From: JAJYVT01 sp035534455
Lineage (GTDB): Bacteria > Actinomycetota > Acidimicrobiia > Acidimicrobiales > RAAP-2
Reading direction: 5' to 3'
Assembly: GCA_035534455.1 (NCBI GenBank)
Contig: DATLRV010000018.1
Location: forward strand, 1-16,919
Length of the DNA: 16,919 nucleotides
Shown here: positions 1 to 6,806 of the stretch, piece after piece
Position numbering within the stretch: the stretch's first letter is position 1
Layout of the letters: each line of letters starts with the position of its first letter
Position numbers and translations under genes: made by a program
Notes under the pieces: generated by a model
Told to the model about the DNA's origin: nothing
The model's database searches: none
Seen by the model: the letters and a program-made list of their open reading frames with translations, nothing else

Positions 1-71
1 ACCACCTCGCCGGCCAGATCGCTCAGCTCATCGACGGACGCCAGCGGGCGCCGGGAGCCGCCATGGAGTAG
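1..71 (+). CDS. possible 3' end of an unknown gene entering from the left
   Basis: In frame 3 the first 69 bases read as an open stretch ending in a protein-like tail (HLAGQIAQLIDGRQRAPGAAME) and a TAG stop at 69-71. The Gln/Ala/Leu helix-like composition and high GC at third positions resemble coding sequence, whereas the bases just after the stop are less GC-rich. I do not recognise the protein. The stretch is only 22 residues long, and the transposase frame on the other strand is also open here, so it may be chance. If real, it would be the last gene upstream of the insertion-sequence remnant. Confidence 0.25.
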   Translation, partial: HLAGQIAQLIDGRQRAPGAAME

Positions 72-755
72 ACAGAATTCCCAGGGGCCCAGTGGTGGAT
101 TACTTGAACGCAGGGCTGCGGGATAACGAGAACGCTGACACGTGGAACCCATCTCAACCCAGCGGTCCACGTTGTGACGGAGAGGGGCACGGAGAACGTC
201 GGCGCGGACCTCGCCGCTTGTGCGGGAGCGGGCACCCTGTACCGGGACCTTGGCGTCGTTGTGGGGTCGCCGAACCTTGGCCTGGCGGACCCACTTGTGC
301 ATGTTCTTGGCGTCGCCGCCGATGTAGGTCTCGTCCACTTCCACGGTGCCGGTGAGCTTCTGGAAGGTCTTCGTCTCCATGGCGAGCCGGATGCGGTGGA
401 ACATGAACCAGGCGGTCTTCTGGGTGACACCCAACGAGCGGGCCAGCTCGTGCGAGCTGACGCTGTTCTTGGAGTTGGCGATCAGCCACACGGCCGGGAG
501 CCACTTGTCCCAGCCGATAGGCGAGTCCTCGAAGATCGTCCCGACCTTGAGGCTGAACTGGCGCTTGCAGTTCTTGCACTTCCACATGCGCCGGGTGGCG
601 ATGAACCCCACGGCACCGGAGTCACACCGCGGGCACACAATGTTGCCGTCCGGCCAGCGGAGCTTGCACACGAAAGCGAACGCCCGATCGCCGTCGGAGA
701 AGTACCGGATCGCCTCGACCAGGCTCTTGGGTTCGCTCACCAGGGACTTTGCCAT
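1..755 (-). pseudogene. IS1595-family (ISXO2-like) transposase, C-terminal half lost or off-window
   Basis: Read from ATG at 755 down to the window edge this is 251 open codons. The N-terminal part is a good IS1595-type transposase. It has a zinc ribbon with CPRC (Cys41/Cys44) and CKNC (Cys60/Cys63), the block GTIFEDSPIGWDKWLPAVW (about 73-90), an HTH-like block SSHELARSLGVTQKTAWFMF (100-119), and the first catalytic acid in VEVDETYIGG (Asp141). Similarity continues to about residue 205 (VEMGST). After that I see neither the second Asp motif nor the usual HTNxxENFW block, although the frame stays open. I therefore call it a truncated or frameshifted remnant. The region after residue 160 is also shorter than I expect for the family. 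No second terminal repeat is visible. It is divergent from argC and 73 bp away from it. Confidence 0.8.
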
Positions 756-761
756 ACCGGC

Positions 762-791
762 AGTCTACGCCCGGTGAGTCAAGTATGTCAA
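762..791 (-). promoter_or_regulatory. sigma70-type promoter of the transposase, leaderless
   Basis: On the minus strand a perfect TTGACA (791-786) is followed, after an 18-base spacer, by TAGACT (767-762). Transcription would start about 7 bases later, at the transposase ATG (755), so the message would be leaderless. This agrees with the absence of any Shine-Dalgarno sequence. The -35 box lies in the stretch most likely to be the left end of the insertion sequence. The promoter match is seen directly; use in the cell is inferred. Confidence 0.6.
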
Positions 792-816
792 CCCCATAGG
801 TATGCGGAGACCTGTG

Positions 817-822
817 TAAAGT
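817..822 (+). promoter_or_regulatory. candidate -10 box for a leaderless argC operon transcript
   Basis: TAAAGT lies 7 bases before the argC ATG, the spacing expected for a leaderless transcript. argC has no Shine-Dalgarno sequence. At 16-18 bases upstream I see no good -35 hexamer (CCATAG is the nearest), so the match is weak. I also looked in the 756-828 gap for an ArgR operator (ARG box) and could not identify one with confidence. Confidence 0.35.
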
Positions 823-828
823 TGCGGC

Positions 829-1839
829 ATGAAGGCCGGGGTGGTGGGGGCGTCTGGGTACGCGGGCACCGAGCTCCTGCGCCTGTGCGCCGGCCATCCC
901 TCCCTCGAGGTCGTCGTCGCGACGGGGGACACGAGCGCGGGCGAGCGGGTCGGGCGCCATACGGCGTCGCTGGCGGCGGCCTACCCGACATTGCGCTACG
1001 AGCGGGCCGACCTCGCCCGCCTCGAGGGGCTGGACGTCGTGTTCCTCGCCCTGCCGCACGGGGCGTCCCAACGACTCGTGCCCGACCTCGCCGGCGGGGC
1101 CGGCGCGGTGGTCGACCTCGCAGCGGACTTCCGGCTGAAGGACGCCTCGCTCTACCCACGGTGGTACGGCGACGAGCACGCGGCCCCCGCGCTCCTCGGC
1201 GACTTCGTCTACGGGCTCCCCGAGCTCACCCGTGCCGAGCTCCGCACGGCCCGCCTCGTGGCGGTGCCCGGCTGCTACCCGACCGCCGCGGCGCTCGCTC
1301 TCGCCCCGTTCGCCGCAGCGGGCATGCTCGAGGGCGGGGTGATCGTCGACGCGGCGAGCGGCGTGTCGGGCGCCGGGCGCGCGACCGCCGACCGTCTGCA
1401 GTTCAGCGCGGTGGACGAGGACTTCAGCGCCTACAGCCTCCTGACGCACCGGCACACCCCCGAGATGGAGCAGGTCCTCGGGCGCCCCGTGCTCTTCACG
1501 CCCCATCTCGTGCCGATGACCAGAGGGCTCCTGGCCACGTGCTACGCCCGTCCGGCGCGGAAGCTCTCGTCGGCGGACGCGATGGGGGTCCTGCGCGAGG
1601 CGTACGCCGACGAGCCCTTCGTCGTCGTGACGGAGCACCCGCCGTCCACCAAGTCGACGAGCGGGTCGAACACGGCGCACGTCAGTGCGTGTGTCGACGA
1701 GCGGACGGGGTGGCTGGTCGCGCTGTGCGCCATCGACAACCTCGTCAAGGGCGCAGCCGGCCAGGCGCTGCAGTGCGCGAACCTCGTCCTCGGTCTCGAC
1801 GAGCGGGCGGGCCTCCCGCTCGCCGCGGTGTACCCGTGA
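829..1839 (+). CDS. argC: N-acetyl-gamma-glutamyl-phosphate reductase
   Basis: This cytoplasmic enzyme catalyses the third step of arginine synthesis, the NADPH-dependent reduction of N-acetyl-glutamyl phosphate to the semialdehyde. The 336-residue product has the N-terminal dinucleotide loop GASGYAGTELLRL (residues 7-19), the segment DLAADFRLK (96-104), the catalytic cysteine in VPGCYPTAA (Cys149) and the conserved HRHTPEMEQ block. Length and motif order are normal for the family. ATG 829 is chosen because the Gly-rich loop follows directly, as in other ArgC proteins; there is no ribosome binding site, so leaderless translation is likely. It is the first gene of the arginine operon and overlaps argJ by 4 bases (GTGA). 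Confidence 0.97.
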   Translation: MKAGVVGASGYAGTELLRLCAGHPSLEVVVATGDTSAGERVGRHTASLAAAYPTLRYERADLARLEGLDVVFLALPHGASQRLVPDLAGGAGAVVDLAADFRLKDASLYPRWYGDEHAAPALLGDFVYGLPELTRAELRTARLVAVPGCYPTAAALALAPFAAAGMLEGGVIVDAASGVSGAGRATADRLQFSAVDEDFSAYSLLTHRHTPEMEQVLGRPVLFTPHLVPMTRGLLATCYARPARKLSSADAMGVLREAYADEPFVVVTEHPPSTKSTSGSNTAHVSACVDERTGWLVALCAIDNLVKGAAGQALQCANLVLGLDERAGLPLAAVYP

Positions 1840-3014
1840 GCGTCACCGCGGCCAAGGGTTTCGCCGCCGCCGGGGGCGCCGTCGGCATCAAGCCCGCAGG
1901 CGCGCCGGACGTGGCCGTCGTGGCCACCGCGGACGGGAGGCCGGTGCCTGCGGCCGGGGTCTTCACCGACAACCTGGCCGCAGCGGCGCCCGTACAGGTG
2001 AGCCGTGAGCACCTCCGGCAGAGCGCGGGCCACGCGGCGGCGGTCGTCCTCACGTCGGGGAACGCCAACGCGGCGACCGGCCCGTCGGGCCTTCACGCGG
2101 CCAGGGGACTGTGCGAGGTCGTCGCCGACCGTGTGGGCGTGGCGCGCCACGAGGTGCTCGTCTGCCAGACGGGACTTATCGGCGTGCCGTTCCCCGCCGG
2201 CGTGCTGCCCGCGGTCGGCGACGTCGTGGACGGCCGCGGCCCGGGGAAGGCGGCAGGTCGTGCCGCGGCGACCGCGATCATGACGACCGACACCGCAGCG
2301 AAGGAAGCCGTCGCGCACCTCGAGGGCGGCGGCGCGGGCTGCACGGTGGGGGGGATGGCGAAGGGCGCGGCGATGCTCGCCCCCCACATGGCGACGATGC
2401 TCGCGGTCTTGACGACGGACGCGGCGGTGACCCCGGGCGCCCTGCGCGCGCTCCTGCGCGCCGCCGTCGACGACTCGTTCAACACGCTCACCGTCGACGG
2501 GTGCACGTCGACCAACGACACGGTGCTCCTCCTCGCCAGCGGCGCGGCCGGCCCGGCACCCGTGGACCGGCTCGGCGAGGCGGTGGCGGAGGTCTGCCGG
2601 TCGCTCGCCGCGCAGATGGCGGCGGACGCCGAGGGGGCGACCAAGATGGCACGGATCACCGTCGCCGGCGCCGCCTCGGACGCCGAGGCCCACGCCGCAG
2701 CGCGAAAGGTGGCGGACTCGCTCCTCGTGAAGTGCTCGCTCAACGGTGCCGACCCGTACTGGGGGAGGGTCGTGAGCGAGCTGGGGTCGGCCGGCGTGGC
2801 GTTCGAGCTCGACCGCGTCTCCGTCGCCTACGGCGGCGTCGCGGTGTGTGCCGAGGGTGCCGCCGCGCCCCACGACGCGACCGCGGTGGCTGCCCACTTG
2901 GCGGGCCGCGTCGTCGAGATCTCCTGCGACCTCGGGATCGGCGACGGCAGGGGGGCGGTCCTCAGCTGCGATCTCGGCCACGGCTACATCGACGAGAACC
3001 GGACGACGTCGTGA
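1836..3014 (+). CDS. argJ: glutamate N-acetyltransferase / amino-acid N-acetyltransferase (bifunctional ornithine acetyltransferase)
   Basis: ArgJ moves the acetyl group from N-acetylornithine back to glutamate, and in bifunctional forms also acetylates glutamate from acetyl-CoA. The 392-residue protein shows the self-cleavage site in KGAAMLAPHMATML, where Thr187 would become the N-terminal nucleophile of the beta chain. It also has TVDGCTSTNDTVLL and the C-terminal LVKCSLNGADPYWGRV block. The GTG start at 1836 lies inside the argC stop (GTGA overlap) and gives the usual N-terminus, VTAAKGFAAAGGAVGIKP. Its presence means no argE is needed. Whether it is mono- or bifunctional cannot be decided from sequence by eye. 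Confidence 0.96.
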   Translation: MSVTAAKGFAAAGGAVGIKPAGAPDVAVVATADGRPVPAAGVFTDNLAAAAPVQVSREHLRQSAGHAAAVVLTSGNANAATGPSGLHAARGLCEVVADRVGVARHEVLVCQTGLIGVPFPAGVLPAVGDVVDGRGPGKAAGRAAATAIMTTDTAAKEAVAHLEGGGAGCTVGGMAKGAAMLAPHMATMLAVLTTDAAVTPGALRALLRAAVDDSFNTLTVDGCTSTNDTVLLLASGAAGPAPVDRLGEAVAEVCRSLAAQMAADAEGATKMARITVAGAASDAEAHAAARKVADSLLVKCSLNGADPYWGRVVSELGSAGVAFELDRVSVAYGGVAVCAEGAAAPHDATAVAAHLAGRVVEISCDLGIGDGRGAVLSCDLGHGYIDENRTTS

Positions 3015-3871
3015 CGGGTCCCGAATTGGCACGGGCTGCGGTCCTCGTCGAGGCCCTGCCCTACATCCGCCGCTTCAGGGACGCCGTCGTCGTCGTGAAG
3101 TACGGCGGCAACGCCCTCGCGGGGGCCGAGAGCACACCCCTCGCCTCCTTCGCCCAGGACGTCGTGCTCCTCCACTCCGTCGGCATCAAGCCGGTCGTCG
3201 TCCATGGAGGGGGCCCGCAGATCGGCGAGATGCTCCGCCGCCTCGGCAAGGAGCCGGAGTTCCGCGACGGACTCCGGGTGACCGACGCCGACACGCTCGA
3301 CGTCGCGCGCATGGTCCTCGTCGGCAAGGTCAACCGCGACATCGTCTCGGCTGTCAACGTGCACGGACCGCTCGCCGTCGGGCTCTCGGGCGAGGACGCC
3401 AAGCTGATCACCGCGGCCGCCCACGCAGGCGGCCTGGGCTTCGTGGGCACGGTCATCGGCGTGGACCCCACGATCCTGCGCCGCCTGCTCGCCGAGGGGC
3501 TCATTCCGGTCGTTGCGACGATCGGCGCGGACGAGTCGGGTCAGGCGTACAACATCAACGCCGACACCGTCGCCGGAGCGATCGCGGAGTCGCTCGGTGC
3601 CGAGAAGCTCGTGTTCCTGACTGACGTGGAGGGCCTCCGCGCGGACCCGGCAGACCCGTCCTCGTTCGTTCGCCAAGTGACCGCCGAGCAGTTGTCCCAC
3701 ATGGTCGACTCGGGCGCGGCGGCGGGCGGGATGGTGCCCAAGGCCCAAGCCTGTGCGCGCGCCGTCGGGGCAGGGGTGCGAAGGGCGCACATGCTCGACG
3801 GCCGCGTGCCCCATGCGTTGCTGCTCGAGCTGTTCACCGACGGCGGCGTCGGCACGATGGTGGTCCCGTGA
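3011..3871 (+). CDS. argB: acetylglutamate kinase
   Basis: ArgB phosphorylates N-acetylglutamate with ATP, the second step of the pathway. The 286-residue product carries VVVKYGGNAL (Lys30), the HGGGPQIGEML loop (65-75), FRDGLRVTD, AYNINADTVAGA and the C-terminal GGMVPKAQA and GTMV segments, all typical of the amino-acid kinase fold. The N-terminal helix AAVLVEALPYIRRFRD resembles that of arginine-sensitive hexameric NAG kinases, so feedback inhibition by arginine is plausible (inferred from family knowledge). The GTG start at 3011 overlaps the argJ stop by 4 bases. The gene ends at the first unit of a 14-bp tandem repeat. Confidence 0.96.
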   Translation: MTGPELARAAVLVEALPYIRRFRDAVVVVKYGGNALAGAESTPLASFAQDVVLLHSVGIKPVVVHGGGPQIGEMLRRLGKEPEFRDGLRVTDADTLDVARMVLVGKVNRDIVSAVNVHGPLAVGLSGEDAKLITAAAHAGGLGFVGTVIGVDPTILRRLLAEGLIPVVATIGADESGQAYNINADTVAGAIAESLGAEKLVFLTDVEGLRADPADPSSFVRQVTAEQLSHMVDSGAAAGGMVPKAQACARAVGAGVRRAHMLDGRVPHALLLELFTDGGVGTMVVP

Positions 3872-3895
3872 GGGCGGCCCGGTGAGGGCGGTCCG
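3868..3895 (+). repeat. 14-bp tandem duplication at the argB/argD junction
   Basis: GTGAGGGCGGCCCG (3868-3881) is followed immediately by GTGAGGGCGGTCCG (3882-3895), with one mismatch, and then by the GTGA of the argD start at 3896. The first unit contains the argB stop. The repeat therefore duplicates the kind of GTGA overlap junction seen elsewhere in this operon and pushes argD 24 bases away from argB. Confidence 0.9.
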
Positions 3896-5092
3896 GTGAC
3901 CCTGATGCAGACGTACGCGCCCGCGCCGGTCGTCTTCGTGCGCGGCGAGGGGAGCGCGCTGTTCGACGCGGACGGTCGCCGGTACCTGGACTTCGTCTCC
4001 GGACTCGCCGTGACCTCCCTCGGGCACGCGCACCCTGAGGTTGCACTGGCGATCGGTGAGCAGGCGGCGCGGCTCTGCCACGTCTCCAACCTCTATTCGA
4101 ACGCACTCGCACCGGGTGTCGCAACGACCATCGACCGCCTGATCGGCGGCGGTGACGACCCTGCGGGCGGCCAGGTCTTCTTCTGCAACTCCGGTGCCGA
4201 GGCGAACGAGTGCGCCCTCAAGCTCGCCCGGCGGTGGGCCGGCGGCGGGCGCCACGTCGTGGTGTCCACCCTCGGCTCGTTCCACGGGCGGACGCTTGCG
4301 ACCCTGGCGGCCACCGGACAGCCCGCCAAGCACGCACCCTTCGAGCCGCTCCCGGAAGGGTTCGTCCACGTGCCCTTCGACGACCTCGACGCCATGGACG
4401 CTGTGCTCGACCCGGCCCGCGTCGCGGCCGTGCTCGTCGAACCGATCCAGGGCGAGGGCGGCATCGTGGTGCCGTCGTCCGACTACCTCTCGGGGCTCCG
4501 CCGCCTCTGTACCGAGCGGGGCGTGCTGCTCATGTGCGACGAGGTCCAGACGGGTCTCGGCCGGACCGGCAGGTGGTTCGCGTTCCAGTCCCAACCGGTC
4601 CTGCCGGACGTCGTCACGATGGCGAAGGCGCTCGGCAACGGCATGCCGGTCGGCGCCTGCTGGGCCAGCGCCGAAGTGGCCGCCGCGTTCGGGCCGGGGG
4701 ACCACGCAACCACGTTCGGCGGGCAGCCGCTCGCGATGGCCGCCGCACGGACGACGCTTGCGGTGATGGCCCGCGAGGACGTCCCGGTGCGGGCACGCCG
4801 CGCCGGCGCGCGCCTTCGCGCCGGCCTCGGCGCGCTGCCCGGCGTCGTGGGCGTGCGGGGCGAGGGACTGCTGCTCGCGGCCCAGCTGCGTGCACCCGTC
4901 GCGGCCGACGCGTCGAACGCGGCGCTCGCACTCGGACTCCTCGTCAACGCGGTCCGGCCCGACTCGCTCCGGCTCGCCCCGTCACTCCTCGTCGACGACG
5001 CGGTCATCGACGAGGCGCTCGCCCTTCTCGGGCGCGCCCTGGCGACCGTGCTCGGCGACGCACCCCGTGCGGCGCGGGAGGCTGCGACGTGA
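3896..5092 (+). CDS. argD: acetylornithine aminotransferase (PLP, class III)
   Basis: ArgD makes N-acetylornithine from the semialdehyde using glutamate. The 398-residue protein has the PLP phosphate loop FFCNSGAEANECALKLAR (95-112), HGRTLATLAATGQ (130-142), VEPIQGEGGI (181-190), the cofactor-binding aspartate in CDEVQTGLGRTG (Asp215) and the Schiff-base lysine in MAKALGNGMPVGA (Lys244). GTG 3896 is preferred as it continues the GTGA pattern; ATG 3905, three codons later, is possible. It follows argB after 24 bases and overlaps argR by 4. The gene family also covers ornithine and GABA aminotransferases, but the operon context makes the assignment secure. Confidence 0.95.
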   Translation: MTLMQTYAPAPVVFVRGEGSALFDADGRRYLDFVSGLAVTSLGHAHPEVALAIGEQAARLCHVSNLYSNALAPGVATTIDRLIGGGDDPAGGQVFFCNSGAEANECALKLARRWAGGGRHVVVSTLGSFHGRTLATLAATGQPAKHAPFEPLPEGFVHVPFDDLDAMDAVLDPARVAAVLVEPIQGEGGIVVPSSDYLSGLRRLCTERGVLLMCDEVQTGLGRTGRWFAFQSQPVLPDVVTMAKALGNGMPVGACWASAEVAAAFGPGDHATTFGGQPLAMAAARTTLAVMAREDVPVRARRAGARLRAGLGALPGVVGVRGEGLLLAAQLRAPVAADASNAALALGLLVNAVRPDSLRLAPSLLVDDAVIDEALALLGRALATVLGDAPRAAREAAT

Positions 5093-5592
5093 GGCTCGGC
5101 AAGACCCAGCGCCAGCACCGAATCACGCGGTTGCTCTCTCAACAGCCGATCGCGAGCCAACAGGTCCTGGTGGAACTGCTGGCCGCCGAGGGCGTCGAGG
5201 CGACGCAGACGACGGTCTCGAGAGACCTCGAGGAGCTGGGCGCGCAGAAGGTGCGCCTGCCGGGCGGGGAGGCCGCCTACGCGCTCCCCGAGCTCCCGGC
5301 CCAGCAGATCGCGCCGGTGGAGCATCTCCGGCGCGTGCTCGGCGAATGGGCGGTGGAGCTCACGTCGTCGCAGAACCTCGTCGTCCTGCGCACCCCGCCG
5401 GGCTGCGCGCATGTCGTAGCATCGGCCTTGGACCGCAGCGGACTGGACGGCGTCGTCGGCACCGTCGCTGGCGACGACACCCTGCTGGTGGTGGTCGCAG
5501 AGAGCCATCGCACCCGAGACGTCGCCGCGCACCTCGCCTCGCTCGCGGGGCTCGACGGCGCGTCGAACGGTCGGACAACCGAGGAGGAATGA
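5089..5592 (+). CDS. argR: arginine repressor
   Basis: ArgR is the arginine-responsive repressor of the pathway. The 167-residue protein has an N-terminal winged-helix domain with the recognition block TQTTVSRDLEELGAQKV (39-55) and a C-terminal oligomerisation/arginine-binding domain with GTVAGDDTLLVVV (124-136), whose Asp pair contacts arginine in known family members. The GTG start at 5089 overlaps the argD stop (GTGA). The last bases hold the strong AGGAGG ribosome binding site for argG. It directly follows argD, where many actinobacterial operons carry argF first. Confidence 0.96.
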   Translation: MRLGKTQRQHRITRLLSQQPIASQQVLVELLAAEGVEATQTTVSRDLEELGAQKVRLPGGEAAYALPELPAQQIAPVEHLRRVLGEWAVELTSSQNLVVLRTPPGCAHVVASALDRSGLDGVVGTVAGDDTLLVVVAESHRTRDVAAHLASLAGLDGASNGRTTEEE

Positions 5593-6806
5593 TGCGCAGG
5601 GTGGTACTTGCGTACAGCGGAGGACTCGACACCTCGGTGGCGGTGCGGTGGCTCATCGAGCATGCCGACGCCGAGGTGATCGCCGTGGCCGTCGACGTCG
5701 GCCAGGAGGCGGATGCGACCTCCGACGGCTGGGAGGCGATCCGCCAGCGCGCGCTCGCCGCGGGCGCGGTCGAAGCGATCGTGGTCGACGCGCGTCGGGA
5801 GATGGCCGAGGAGTACTGCTTCGCCGCTGTGCGGGCGAACGCGCGCTACGAGGGCAAGTACCCCCTCGTCTCTGCCCTCTCTCGGCCGGTGATCGTGCGC
5901 CACCTCGTCCGCGCCGCGCGCGACCACGGCGCGCACGCGGTCGCGCACGGCTGCACCGGGAAGGGCAACGACCAGGTGCGCTTCGAGGTCGGCACCCGGG
6001 CGCTCGCCCCCGACCTGGACGTCATCGCGCCAGCCCGCGTATGGGGTCTCACGAGGGAGCAGTGCGTCGAGTACGCCGCGAAGTGGGACATCCCCATCAC
6101 GGTGACCAAGGAGAAGGTGTACTCGATCGACGAGAACCTCTGGGGGAAGTCCATCGAGTGTGGCGTCCTCGAAGACCCGTGGGCCGATCCCCCCGAGGAC
6201 ATCTTCACGATGACCAAGATCACCGCCGAATCCCCGGTGGAGGTGGTCGTCGGCTTCGAGCACGGGGTCCCGGTGTCTCTCGACGGCGAGGAGATGGAGG
6301 GGCACGACCTCATCGTGCGCCTCGGCCGGGTGGCGGGGTCGACCGGGTTCGGCCGCCTCAACATGGTGGAGAACCGCCGTGTCGGCATCAAGAGCCGCGA
6401 GATTTACGAATGCCCCGCCGCGCTGGCGCTGATCATGGCGCATGCCGACCTCGAGGACCTGACCCTCGAGCGCGATCTCCAGCACGAGAAGGCGCGGCTC
6501 GAGCCGCGGTGGGCGGAGCTCGTCTACGACGGCATGTGGTACTCACCGCTCAAGCAGGCGCTCGACGCCTTCATGTCCGAGTCGCAGCGCCACGTGTCCG
6601 GCGAGGTGCGGCTCCGCTTCTCCCCGCCCGGGGCGGGGACGGTCGTGGGGCGTCGGAGCCCCGTGGCCCTCTACGACCACGGGCTCGCCACCTATGACGC
6701 GGGGGACACCTTCCGGCACGAGGACGCCGAAGGGTTCGTGCGGCTCTGGGGTCTCGGGGTCGCCACCTGGGCCGCGCGCCAGGGTGAGGGGCGCGACGCG
6801 CAGTGA
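5592..6806 (+). CDS. argG: argininosuccinate synthase
   Basis: ArgG joins citrulline and aspartate with ATP to give argininosuccinate. The 404-residue protein has the PP-loop AYSGGLDTS (7-15), the citrulline/aspartate region YEGKYPLVSALSRP (about 86-99), AHGCTGKGNDQVRFE (118-132) and the IDENLWGKSIE segment. Two adjacent ATGs exist (5589 and 5592). AGGAGG at 5582-5587 sits 1 and 4 bases before them respectively, so 5592 is preferred, giving a TGATG stop-start with argR. This is the only arg gene here with a strong Shine-Dalgarno sequence, which would boost translation relative to argR. Confidence 0.97.
   Translation: MRRVVLAYSGGLDTSVAVRWLIEHADAEVIAVAVDVGQEADATSDGWEAIRQRALAAGAVEAIVVDARREMAEEYCFAAVRANARYEGKYPLVSALSRPVIVRHLVRAARDHGAHAVAHGCTGKGNDQVRFEVGTRALAPDLDVIAPARVWGLTREQCVEYAAKWDIPITVTKEKVYSIDENLWGKSIECGVLEDPWADPPEDIFTMTKITAESPVEVVVGFEHGVPVSLDGEEMEGHDLIVRLGRVAGSTGFGRLNMVENRRVGIKSREIYECPAALALIMAHADLEDLTLERDLQHEKARLEPRWAELVYDGMWYSPLKQALDAFMSESQRHVSGEVRLRFSPPGAGTVVGRRSPVALYDHGLATYDAGDTFRHEDAEGFVRLWGLGVATWAARQGEGRDAQ

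Noticed and set aside
71..80. GACAGAATTC occurs both at 71-80 and at 11761-11770
   Set aside because: The surroundings differ completely. A single shared 10-mer in unrelated contexts gives no support for a common site.
141..170. CGTGGA/TCCACG inverted repeat as a terminal repeat of the insertion sequence
   Set aside because: Only 6 bp match, with an 18-base interval, and the arms fall inside the conserved transposase reading frame, so this is not an element end.
174..1835. Long open stretch on the plus strand running through the transposase region and argC into the argJ frame
   Set aside because: It is antisense to the transposase and out of frame with argC. Arg/Gly/Pro-rich composition and lack of any domain mark it as a high-GC shadow; only the part from 1836 (argJ) is real.
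1542..4705. Long minus-strand open frames opposite argJ, argB and argD
   Set aside because: They are rich in Arg, His, Asp and Gly with no recognisable motifs, and the opposite strand encodes well-conserved enzymes in full. They are mirror frames of GC-rich codons.
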